A DNA stretch of 64,000 nucleotides from Anastrepha obliqua (Eukaryota; Arthropoda; Insecta; Diptera; Tephritidae): NCBI RefSeq assembly GCF_027943255.1, contig NW_026562323.1, forward strand, positions 1 through 64,000, given 5' to 3'. How positions within the stretch are numbered: position 1 is the first letter of the stretch; each line of letters begins with the position of its first letter. The notes beneath the pieces were generated by a model. That model saw nothing but the letters and a program-made list of their open reading frames with translations, did not search any database and was not told the origin of the DNA. Of this stretch, positions 37,406 through 48,530 are shown piece after piece. The position numbers and the translations under genes are program-made.

Positions 37406-39481
37406 TCAGAAAATGTCACATAAAAGCCTCATTGACTCGAATTTTTTTGAAACTTTTTTCGGCGGTAAAAGTCGCATAGTTCCCTCAATTCTGCTCCGAT
37501 TTCGCTGAAACTTTCATTAGAAGTTAGGTAAGACTCTCCTCTTTCCAACAATGTACACTTCTTTGACAATTGGTTGGAAATTGGATGTAAAACAATCACA
37601 AAATGTCAGAAAAAAGCCTTTCTGACTCGAATTTTTCTGAACATTTTTGGCGGTAAAAGTCGCATAGTTCCCTCAATTCTGCTCCGATTTCGCTGAAACT
37701 TTCATTAAAAGTTAGATAAGACTTTCCTCTTTCCAAAAATGTACACTTCTTTGGCAATTTGTTGGAAATTGGATGTAAAACAATCACAAAATGTCAGAAA
37801 AAAGTCTTTCTGACTCGAATTTTTCTGAACATTTTTGGCGGTAAAAGTCCCATAGTTCCCTCAATTCTGCTCCGATTTCGGTGAAACTTTCATTTAAAGT
37901 TAGATAAGACTCTCCTCTTTTCAACGATGTACACTTCTTTGGCAATTGGTTGGAAATTGGATGTAAAACAATCAGAAAATGTCACATAAAAGCCTCATTG
38001 ACTCGAATTTTTTTGAAACTTTTTTTGGCGGTAAAAGTCCCATAGTTCTCTCCATTCTGCTCCGATTTCGCTGAAACTTTCATTACAGGTTAGGCAAGAC
38101 TCTCCTCTTTCCAACAATGTACACTTCTTTGGCAATTAGTTGGAAATTGGATGTAAAACAATCACAAAATGTCAGAAAAAAGCCTTTCTGACTCGAATTT
38201 TTCTGAACATTTTTGGCGGTAAAAGTCGCATAGTTCCCTCAATTCTGCTCCGATTTCGCTGAAACTTTCATTAGAAGTTAGATAAGACTCTCCTCTTTCC
38301 AACAGTGTACACTTCTTTGGCAATTGGTTGGAAATTGGATGTAAAACAATCACAAAATGTCAGAAAAAAGCCTTTCTGACTCGAATTTTTCTGAACATTT
38401 TTGGCGGTAAAAGTCGCATAGTTCCCTCAATTCTGCTCCGATTTCGCTGAAACTTTCATTAAAAGTTAGATAAGACTCTCCTCTTTCCAACAATGTACAC
38501 TTCTTTGGCAATTGGTTGGAAATTGGATGTAAAACAATCACAAAATGTCAGAAAAAAGCCTTTCTGACTCGAATTTTTCTGAACATTTTTGGCGGTAAAA
38601 GTCGCATAGTTCCCTCAATTCTGCTCCGATTTCGCTGAAACTTTCATTAAAAGTTAGATAAGATTCTCCTCTTTCCAACAATGTACACTTCTTTCGCAAT
38701 TTGTTGGAAATTGGATGTAAAACAATCAGAAAATATCACATAAAAGCCTCATTGACTCGAATTTTTTTGAAACTTTTTTTGGCGGTAAAAGTCCCATAGT
38801 TCCCTCAATTCTGCTTCGATTTCGCTGAAACTTTCATTAAAAGTTAGATAAGACTCTCCTCTTTCCAACAATGTACACTTCTTTGGCAATTGGTTGGAAA
38901 TTGGATGTAAAACAATCAGAAAATGTCACATAAAAGCCTCATTGACTCGAATTTTTTTGAAACTTTTTTTGGCGGTAAAAGTCCCATAGTTCCCTCAATT
39001 CTGCTCCGATTTCGCTGAAATTTTCATTAAAAGTTAGATAAGACTCTCCTCTTTCCAACAATGTACACTTCTTTGGCAATTGGTTGGAAATTGGATGTAA
39101 AACAATCACGAAATGTCAGAAAAAAGCCTTTCTGACTCGAATTTTTCTGAACATTTTTGGCGGTAAAAGTCGCATAGTTCCCTCAATTCTGCTCCGATTT
39201 CGCTGAAACTTTCATTAAAAGTTAGATAAGACTCTCCTCTTTCCAACAATGTACACTTCTTTGGCAATTTGTTGGAAATTGGATGTAAAACAATCACAAA
39301 ATGTCAGAAAAAAGCCTTTCCGACTCGAATTTTTCTGAACATTTTTGGCGGTAAAAGTCCCATAGTTCCCTCAATTCTGCTCCGATTTCGCTGAAACTTT
39401 CATTAAAAGTTAGATAAGATTCTCCTCTTTCCAACAATGTACACTTCTTTCGCAATTTGTTGGAAATTGGATGTAAAACAA
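37406..39481 (+). repeat. Type II higher-order repeat, 11-mer, 2,076 bp (copy 3)
   Basis: Starts: 37406 B, 37596, 37784, 37972 B, 38162, 38350, 38538, 38726 B, 38916 B, 39106, 39294. It is offset exactly 2,076 bp from copy 2 and shares its rare marks, including ACAGGTTAGGCAAG. Two changes stand out. The monomer at 38350 has TTGGC where copy 2 has TTGAC. The last monomer is the type I m11 form (GATTCTCC, TTCGCAATTTG), which leads straight into type I. Confidence 0.94.
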
Positions 39482-39857
39482 TCACAAAATGTCAGAAAAA
39501 AGCCTTTCTGACTCGAATTTTTCTGAACATTTTTGGCGGTAAAAGTCCCATAGTTCCCTCAATTCTGCTCCGATTTCGCTGAAACTTTCATTAAAAGTTA
39601 GATAAGACTCTCCTCTTTCCAACAATGTACACTTCTTTGGCAATTGGTTGGAAATTGGATGCAAAACAATCACAAAATGTCAGAAAAAAGCCTTTCCGAC
39701 TCGAATTTTTCTGAACATTTTTGGCGGTAAAAGTCCCATAGTTCCCTCAATTCTGCTCCGATTTCGCTGAAACTTTCATTAAAAGTTAGATAAGACTCTT
39801 CTCTTTCCAACAATGTACACTTCTTTGGCAATTGGTTGGAAATTGGATGTAAAACAA

Positions 39858-40047
39858 TCAGAAAATGTCACATAAAAGCCTCATTGACTCGAATTTTTTT
39901 GAAACTTTTTTTGGCGGTAAAAGTCCCATAGTTCCCTCAATTCTGCTTCGATTTCGCTGAAACTTTCATTAAAAGTTAGATAAGACTCTCCTCTTTCCAA
40001 CAATGTACACTCCTTTGGCAATTGGTTGGAAATTGGATGTAAAACAA
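39858..40047 (+). repeat. Representative class B monomer (190 bp), with positions of all B copies
   Basis: Class B starts TCAGAAAATGTCACAT, continues GCCTCATTGACTCG, and has two T7 tracts where A has T5. The extra two bases make it 190 bp. From GGCGGTAAAAG onward I see nothing B-specific. B starts after 9 kb: 9509, 9699, 10643, 11771, 12524, 13277, 13467, 14407, 16289, 17419, 18737, 19867, 20432, 21562, 22504, 23446, 23636, 24014, 24580, 24958, 25900, 26654, 27220, 27786, 28354, 28922, 30240, 30994, 31748, 32316, 34386, 34952, 35330, 35896, 36650, 36840, 37406, 37972, 38726, 38916, 39858, 40988, 41930, 43060, 44002, 44944, 45508, 46076, 46454, 47584, 48151, 48907, 49849, 50784, 50974, 51352, 51918, 52296, 53426, 53804, 54370, 54938, 55128, 56261, 57204, 57770, 58147, 58714, 59657, 60787, 61729, 63047, 63425. 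Confidence 0.93.
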
Positions 40048-41499
40048 TCACAAAATGTCAGAAAAAAGCCTTTCCGACTCGAATTTTTCTGAACATTTTT
40101 GGCGGTAAAAGTCGCATAGTTCCCTCAATTCTGCTTCGATTTCGCTGAAACTTTCATTAAAAGTTAGATAAGACTCTCCTCTTTCCAACAATGTACACTT
40201 CTTTGGCAATTGGTTGGAAATTGGATGCAAAACAATCACAAAATGTCAGAAAAAAGCCTTTCCGACTCGAATTTTTCTGAACATTTTTGGCGGTAAAAGT
40301 CCCATAGTTCCCTCAATTCTGCTCCGATTTCGCTGAAATTTTCATTACAGGTTAGGTAAGACTCTCCTCTTTCCAACAATGTACACTTCTTTGGCAATTA
40401 GTTGGAAATTGGATGTAAAACAATCACAAAATGTCAGAAAAAAGCCTTTCTGACTCGAATTTTTCTGAACATTTTTGGCGGTAAAAGTCGCATAGTTCCC
40501 TCAATTCTGCTCCGATTTCGCTGAAACTTTCATTAAAAGTTAGATAAGACTCTCCTCTTTCCAACAGTGTACACTTCTTTGGCAATTGGTTGGAAATTGG
40601 ATGTAAAACAATCACAAAATGTCAGAAAAAAGCCTTTCTGACTCGAATTTTTCTGAACATTTTTGGCGGTAAAAGTCGCATAGTTCCCTCAATTCTGCTC
40701 CGATTTCGCTGAAACTTTCATTAAAAGTTAGATAAGACTCTCCTCTTTCCAACAGTGTACACTTCTTTGACAATTGGTTGGAAATTGGATGTAAAACAAT
40801 CACAAAATGTCAGAAAAAAGCCTTTCTGACTCGAATTTTTCTGAACATTTTTGGCGGTAAAAGTCGCATAGTTCCCTCAATTCTGCTTCGATTTCGCTGA
40901 AACTTTCATTAAAAGTTAGATAAGACTCTCCTCTTTCCAACAATGTACACTTCTTTGGCAATTGGTTGGAAATTGGATGTAAAACAATCACAAAATGTCA
41001 CATAAAAGCCTCATTGACTCGAATTTTTTTGAAACTTTTTTTGGCGGTAAAAGTCCCATAGTTCCCTCAATTCTGCTCCGATTTCGCTGAAATTTTCATT
41101 AAAAGTTAGATAAGACTCTCCTCTTTCCAACAATGTACACTTCTTTGGCAATTGGTTGGAAATTGGATGTAAAACAATCACGAAATGTCAGAAAAAAGCC
41201 TTTCTGACTCGAATTTTTCTGAACATTTTTGGCGGTAAAAGTCGCATAGTTCCCTCAATTCTGCTCCGATTTCGCTGAAACTTTCATTAAAAGTTAGATA
41301 AGACTCTCCTCTTTCCAACAATGTACACTTCTTTGGCAATTTGTTGGAAATTGGATGTAAAACAATCACAAAATGTCAGAAAAAAGCCTTTCCGACTCGA
41401 ATTTTTCTGAACATTTTTGGCGGTAAAAGTCCCATAGTTCCCTCAATTCTGCTCCGATTTCGCTGAAACTTTCATTAGAAGTTAGATAAGATTCTCCTC

Positions 41500-41538
41500 T
41501 TTCCAACAATGTACACTTCTTTCGCAATTTGTTGGAAA
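41500..41538. other. Per-monomer dyad (inverted repeat), strongest form
   Basis: Arms TTTCCAACAA (41,500-41,509) and TTGTTGGAAA (41,529-41,538) are perfect 10-bp complements around a 19-nt loop that contains the palindrome TGTACA. Monomers with the CAATTTG tail (m11 and relatives) have these 10-bp arms. Monomers with CAATTGG keep 8-bp arms (TTTCCAAC/GTTGGAAA), with a one-base bulge if extended. It recurs in nearly every monomer, so it could form cruciforms or hairpin RNA across the whole array. Confidence 0.85.
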
Positions 41539-41553
41539 TTGGATGTAAAACAA

Positions 41554-43625
41554 TCACAAAATGTCAGAAAAAAGCCTTTCTGACTCGAATTTTTCTGAAC
41601 ATTTTTGGCGGTAAAAGTCCCATAGTTCCCTCAATTCTGCTCCGATTTCGCTGAAACTTTCATTAAAAGTTAGATAAGACTCTCCTCTTTCCAACAATGT
41701 ACACTTCTTTGGCAATTGGTTGGAAATTGGATGCAAAACAATCACAAAATGTCAGAAAAAAGCCTTTCCGACTCGAATTTTTCTGAACATTTTTGGCGGT
41801 AAAAGTCCCATAGTTCCCTCAATTCTGCTCCGATTTCGCTGAAACTTTCATTAAAAGTTAGATAAGACTCTTCTCTTTCCAACAATGTACACTTCTTTGG
41901 CAATTGGTTGGAAATTGGATGTAAAACAATCAGAAAATGTCACATAAAAGCCTCATTGACTCGAATTTTTTTGAAACTTTTTTTGGCGGTAAAAGTCCCA
42001 TAGTTCCCTCAATTCTGCTTCGATTTCGCTGAAACTTTCATTAAAAGTTAGATAAGACTCTCCTCTTTCCAACAATGTACACTCCTTTGGCAATTGGTTG
42101 GAAATTGGATGTAAAACAATCACAAAATGTCAGAAAAAAGCCTTTCCGACTCGAATTTTTCTGAACATTTTTGGCGGTAAAAGTCGCATAGTTCCCTCAA
42201 TTCTGCTTCGATTTCGCTGAAACTTTCATTAAAAGTTAGATAAGACTCTCCTCTTTCCAACAATGTACACTTCTTTGGCAATTGGTTGGAAATTGGATGC
42301 AAAACAATCACAAAATGTCAGAAAAAAGCCTTTCCGACTCGAATTTTTCTGAACATTTTTGGCGGTAAAAGTCCCATAGTTCCCTCAATTCTGCTCCGAT
42401 TTCGCTGAAATTTTCATTACAGGTTAGGTAAGACTCTCCTCTTTCCAACAATGTACACTTCTTTGGCAATTAGTTGGAAATTGGATGTAAAACAATCACA
42501 AAATGTCAGAAAAAAGCCTTTCTGACTCGAATTTTTCTGAACATTTTTGGCGGTAAAAGTCGCATAGTTCCCTCAATTCTGCTCCGATTTCGCTGAAACT
42601 TTCATTAAAAGTTAGATAAGACTCTCCTCTTTCCAACAGTGTACACTTCTTTGGCAATTGGTTGGAAATTGGATGTAAAACAATCACAAAATGTCAGAAA
42701 AAAGCCTTTCTGACTCGAATTTTTCTGAACATTTTTGGCGGTAAAAGTCGCATAGTTCCCTCAATTCTGCTCCGATTTCGCTGAAACTTTCATTAAAAGT
42801 TAGATAAGACTCTCCTCTTTCCAACAATGTACACTTCTTTGACAATTGGTTGGAAATTGGATGTAAAACAATCACAAAATGTCAGAAAAAAGCCTTTCTG
42901 ACTCGAATTTTTCTGAACATTTTTGGCGGTAAAAGTCGCATAGTTCCCTCAATTCTGCTTCGATTTCGCTGAAACTTTCATTAAAAGTTAGATAAGACTC
43001 TCCTCTTTCCAACAATGTACACTTCTTTGGCAATTGGTTGGAAATTGGATGTAAAACAATCAGAAAATGTCACATAAAAGCCTCATTGACTCGAATTTTT
43101 TTGAAACTTTTTTTGGCGGTAAAAGTCCCATAGTTCCCTCAATTCTGCTCCGATTTCGCTGAAATTTTCATTAAAAGTTAGATAAGACTCTCCTCTTTCC
43201 AACAATGTACACTTCTTTGGCAATTGGTTGGAAATTGGATGTAAAACAATCACAAAATGTCAGAAAAAAGCCTTTCTGACTCGAATTTTTCTGAACATTT
43301 TTGGCGGTAAAAGTCGCATAGTTCCCTCAATTCTGCTCCGATTTCGCTGAAACTTTCATTAAAAGTTAGATAAGACTCTCCTCTTTCCAACAATGTACAC
43401 TTCTTTGGCAATTGGTTGGAAATTGGATGTAAAACAATCACAAAATGTCAGAAAAAAGCCTTTCCGACTCGAATTTTTCTGAACATTTTTGGCGGTAAAA
43501 GTCCCATAGTTCCCTCAATTCTGCTCCGATTTCGCTGAAACTTTCATTAAAAGTTAGATAAGATTCTCCTCTTTCCAACAATGTACACTTCTTTCGCAAT
43601 TTGTTGGAAATTGGATGTAAAACAA
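41554..43625 (+). repeat. Canonical type I HOR, 11-mer, 2,072 bp (tandem neighbour)
   Basis: Starts: 41554, 41742, 41930 B, 42120, 42308, 42496, 42684, 42872, 43060 B, 43250, 43438, exactly 2,072 bp after the previous copy. By eye the two differ at only a few sites, such as CAATG/CAGTG in m7, the B2 head base, CACAAAATG versus CACGAAATG in m10, and the m10 and m11 sub-variants. From m7 (42684) it doubles as the start of super-unit U1. Confidence 0.95.
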
Positions 43626-46600
43626 TCACAAAATGTCAGAAAAAAGCCTTTCTGACTCGAATTTTTCTGAACATTTTTGGCGGTAAAAGTCCCATAGTTC
43701 CCTCAATTCTGCTTCGATTTCGCTGAAACTTTCATTAAAAGTTAGATAAGACTCTCCTCTTTCCAACAATGTACACTTCTTTGGCAATTGGTTGGAAATT
43801 GGATGCAAAACAATCACAAAATGTCAGAGAAAAGCCTTTCCGACTCGAATTTTTCTGAACATTTTTGGCGGTAAAAGTCCCATAGTTCCCTCAATTCTGC
43901 TCCGATTTCGCTGAAACTTTCATTAGAAGTTAGATAAGACTCTTCTCTTTCCAACAATGTACACTTCTTTGGCAATTGGTTGGAAATTGGATGTAAAACA
44001 ATCAGAAAATGTCACATAAAAGCCTCATTGACTCGAATTTTTTTGAAACTTTTTTTGGCGGTAAAAGTCCCATAGTTCCCTCAATTCTGCTCCGATTTCG
44101 CTGAAACTTTCATTAGAAGTTAGATAAGACTCTTCTCTTTCCAACAATGTACACTTCTTTGGCAATTGGTTGGAAATTGGATGTAAAACAATCACAAAAT
44201 GTCAGAAAAAAGCCTTTCCGACTCGAATTTTTCTGAACATTTTTGGCGGTAAAAGTCGCATAGTTCCCTCAATTCTGCTCCGATTTCGCTGAAACTTTCA
44301 TTAAAAGTTAGATAAGATTCTCCTCTTTCCAACAATGTACACTTCTTTGGCAATTGGTTGGAAATTGGATGTAAAACAATCACAAAATATCAGAAAAAAG
44401 CCTTTCCGACTCGAATTTTTCTGAACATTTTTGGCGGTAAAAGTCGCATAGTTCCCTCAATTCTGCTCCGATTTCGCTGAAACTTTCATTAAAAGTTAGA
44501 TAAGACTCTCCTCTTTCCAACAATGTACACTTCTTTGGCAATTGGTTGGAAATTGGATGTAAAACAATCACAAAATGTCAGAAAAAAGCCTTTCCGACTC
44601 GAATTTTTCTGAACATTTTTGGCGGTAAAAGTCGCATAGTTCCCTCAATTCTGCTCCGATTTCGCTGAAACTTTCATTAAAAGTTAGATAAGGTTCTCCT
44701 CTTTCCAACAATGTACACTTCTTTCGCAATTTGTTGGAAATTGGATGTAAAACAATCACAAAATGTCAGAAAAAAGCCTTTCTGACTCGAATTTTTCTGA
44801 ACATTTTTGGCGGTAAAAGTCCCATAGTTCCCTCAATTCTGCTCCGATTTCGCTGAAACTTTCATTAGAAGTTAGATAAGACTCTCCTCTTTCCAACAAT
44901 GTACATTTCTTTCGCAATTTGTTGGAAATTGGATGTAAAACAATCAGAAAATGTCACATAAAAGCCTCATTGACTCGAATTTTTTTGAAACTTTTTTTGG
45001 CGGTAAAAGTCCCATAGTTCCCTCAATTCTGCTCCGATTTCGCTGGAACTTTCATTAAAAGTTAGATAAGACTCTCCTCTTTAACAATGTACACTTCTTT
45101 GGCAATTGGTTGGAAATTGGATGCAAAACAATCACAAAATGTCAGAAAAAAGCCTTTCCGACTCGAATTTTTCTGAACATTTTTGGCGGTAAAAGTCCCA
45201 TAGTTCCCTCAATTCTGCTCCGATTTCGCTGAAACTTTCATTAAAAGTTAGATAAGACTCTTTTCTTTCCAACAATGTACACTTCTTTGGCAATTGGTTG
45301 GAAATTGGATGTAAAACAATCACAAAATGTCAGAAAAAAGCCTTTCCGACTCGAATTTTTCTGAACATTTTTGGCGGTAAAAGTCCCATAGTTCCCTCAA
45401 TTCTGCTCCGATTTCGCTGAAACTTTCATTAAAAGTTAGATAAGACTCTCCTCTTTCCAACAATGTACACTTCTTTGGCAATTGGTTGGAAATTGGATGT
45501 AAAACAATCAGAAAATGTCACATAAAAGCCTCATTGACTCGAATTTTTTTTGAAACTTTTTTTGGCGGTAAAAGTCCCATAGTTCCCTCAATTCTGCTTC
45601 GATTTCGCTGAAACTTTCATTAAAAGTTAGATAAGACTCTCCTCTTTCCAACAATGTACACTCCTTTGGCAATTGGTTGGAAATTGGATGTAAAACAATC
45701 ACAAAATGTCAGAAAAAAGCCTTTCCGACTCGAATTTTTCTGAACATTTTTGGCGGTAAAAGTCGCATAGTTCCCTCAATTCTGCTCCGATTTCGCTGAA
45801 ACTTTCATTAAAAGTTAGATAAGACTTTCCTCTTTCCAACAATGTACACTTCTTTGGCAATTTGTTGGAAATTGGATGTAAAACAATCACAAAATGTCAG
45901 AAAAAAAGCCTTTCTGACTCGAATTTTTCTGAACATTTTTGGCGGTAAAAGTCCCATAGTTCCCTCAATTCTGCTCCGATTTCGCTGAAACTTTCATTAA
46001 AAGTTAGATAAGACTCTTCTCTTTCCAACAATGTATACTTCTTTGGCAATTGGTTGGAAATTGGATGTAAAACAATCAGAAAATGTCACATAAAAGCCTC
46101 ATTGACTCGAATTTTTTTGAAACTTTTTTTGGCGGTAAAAGTCCCATAGTTCCCTCAATTCTGCTCCGATTTCGCTGAAACTTTCATTAAAAGTTAGATA
46201 AGACTCTCCTCTTTCCAACAATGTACACTTCTTTGGCAATTGGTTGGAAATTGGATGTAAAACAATCACAAAATGTCAGAAAAAAGCCTTTCCGACTCGA
46301 ATTTTTCTGAACATTTTTGGCGGTAAAAGTCCCATAGTTCCCTCAATTCTGCTCCGATTTCGCTGAAACTTTCATTAAAAGTTAGATAAGACTCTCCTCT
46401 TTCCAACAATGTACACCTCTTTGGCAATTGGTTGGAAATTGGATGTAAAACAATCAGAAAATGTCACATAAAACCCTCATTGACTCGAATTTTTTTGAAA
46501 CTTTTTTTGTCGGTAAAAGTCCCATAGTTCCCTCAATTCTGCTCCGATTTCGCTGAAATTTTCATTAAAAGTTAGATAAGACTCTCCTCTTTCCAACAAT

Positions 46601-48530
46601 GTACACTTCTTTGGCAATTGGTTGGAAATTGGATGTAAAACAATCACAAAATGTCAGAAAAAAGCCTTTCCGACTCGAATTTTTCTGAACATTTTTGGCG
46701 GTAAAAGTCGCATAGTTCCCTCAATTCTGCTCCGATTTCGCTGAAACTTTCATTAAAAGTTAGATAAGACTCTCCTCTTTCCAACAATGTACACTTCTTT
46801 GGCAATTGGTTGGAAATTGGATGTAAAACAATCACAAAATGTCAGAAAAAAGCCTTTCTGACTCGAATTTTTCTGAACATTTTTGGCGGTAAAAGTCCCA
46901 TAGTTCCCTCAATTCTGCTCCGATTTCGCTGAAACTTTCATTAAAAGTTAGATAAGACTCTCCTCTTTCCAACAATGTACACTTCTTTGGCAATTGGTTG
47001 GAAATTGGATGTAAAACAATCACAAAATGTCAGAAAAAAGCCTTTCTGACTCGAATTTTTCTGAACATTTTTGGCGGTAAAAGTCCCATAGTTCCCTCAA
47101 TTCTGCTCCGATTTCGCTGAAACTTTCATTAAAAGTTAGATAAGACTCTTCTCTTTCCAACAATGTACATTTCTTTCGCAATTTGTTGGAAATTGGATGT
47201 AAAACAATCACAAAATGTCAGAAAAAAGCCTTTCTGACTCGAATTTTTCTGAACATTTTTGGCGGTAAAAGTCCCATAGTTCCCTCAATTCTGCTCCGAT
47301 TTCGCTGAAACTTTCATTAAAAGTTAGATAAGACTCTCCTCTTTCCAACAATGTACACTTCTTTGGCAATTGGTTGGAAATTGGATGTAAAACAATCACA
47401 AAATGTCAGAAAAAAGCCTTTCCGACTCGAATTTTTCTGAACATTTTTGGCGGTAAAAGTCCCATAGTTCCCTCAATTCTGCTCCGATTTCGCTGAAACT
47501 TTCATTAAAAGTTAGATAAGACTCTCCTCTTTCCAACAATGTACACTCCTTTGGCAATTGGTTGGAAATTGGATGTAAAACAATCAGAAAATGTCACATA
47601 AAAGCCTCATTGACTCGAATTTTTTTGAAACTTTTTTTTGTCGGTAAAAGTCCCATAGTTCCCTCAATTCTGCTCCGATTTCGCTGAAATTTTCATTAAA
47701 AGTTAGATAAGACTCTCCTCTTTCCAACAATGTACACTTCTTTGGCAATTGGTTGGAAATTGGATGTAAAACAATCACAAAATGTCAGAAAAAAGCCTTT
47801 CCGACTCGAATTTTTCTGAACATTTTTGGCGGTAAAAGTCGCATAGTTCCCTCAATTCTGCTCCGATTTCGCTGAAACTTTCATTAGAAGTTAGATAAGA
47901 CTCTCCTCTTTCCAACAATGTACACTTCTTTGGCAATTGGTTGGAAATTGGATGTAAAACAATCACAAAATGTCAGAAAAAAGCCTTTCTGACTCGAATT
48001 TTTCTGAACATTTTTGGCGGTAAAAGTCCCATAGTTCCCTCAATTCTGCTCCGATTTCGCTGAAACTTTCATTAAAAGTTAGATAAGACTCTTCTCTTTC
48101 CAACAATGTACATTTCTTTGGCAATTGGTTGGAAATTGGATGTAAAACAATCAGAAAATGTCACATAAAAGCCTCATTGACTCGAATTTTTTTGAAACTT
48201 TTTTTGGCGGTAAAAGTCCCATAGTTCCCTCAATTCTGCTCCGATTTCGCTGAAACTTTCATTAAAAGTTAGATAAGACTCTCCTCTTTCCAACAATGTA
48301 CACTCCTTTGGCAATTGGTTGGAAATTGGATGTAAAACAATCACAAAATGTCAGAAAAAAGCCTCATTGACTCGAATTTTTTTGAAACTTTTTTTGGCGG
48401 TAAAAGTCCCATAGTTCCCTCAATTCTGCTTCGATTTCGCTGAAACTTTCATTAAAAGTTAGATAAGACTCTCCTCTTTCCAACAATGTACACTTCTTTG
48501 GCAATTGGTTGGAAATTGGATGTAAAACAA
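42684..48530 (+). repeat. Super-unit U1, 31 monomers, 5,847 bp
   Basis: It begins with type I m7-m8-B2-m10-m11-m1-m2-B and continues through 44192, 44380, 44568, 44756, 44944 B, 45132, 45320, 45508 B, 45699, 45887, 46076 B, 46266, 46454 B, 46644, 46832, 47020, 47208, 47396, 47584 B, 47775, 47963, 48151 B, 48341 H. Offsets to U2 are 5,847 bp at first, then 5,842-5,843. Private features: a CC deletion (CTCTTTAACAATG near 45.08 kb), T8 in the B monomers at 45508 and 47584, and A7 near 45.90 kb. Confidence 0.9.

Larger units (their letters stand above)
39482..41553 (+). repeat. Canonical type I HOR, 11-mer, 2,072 bp
   Basis: Starts: 39482 m1, 39670 m2, 39858 B1, 40048 m4, 40236 m5, 40424 m6, 40612 m7, 40800 m8, 40988 B2, 41178 m10, 41366 m11. 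m2 carries GACTCTTCTCTTTCC and m6 the plain TTTCTGAC form, unlike the copies at 10-21 kb. B2 begins with an A-like TCACAAAATGTC but then CACAT. m7 has CAGTG plus TTGAC. m10 has CACGAAATG, as in type II copies 2 and 3, which ties it to the adjacent block. Confidence 0.95.

Noticed and set aside
41510..41528. Hairpin as a transcription terminator or small-RNA gene
   Set aside because: No adjoining gene or T-run follows the right arm, and the dyad recurs in every monomer, so a satellite structural role is more economical.
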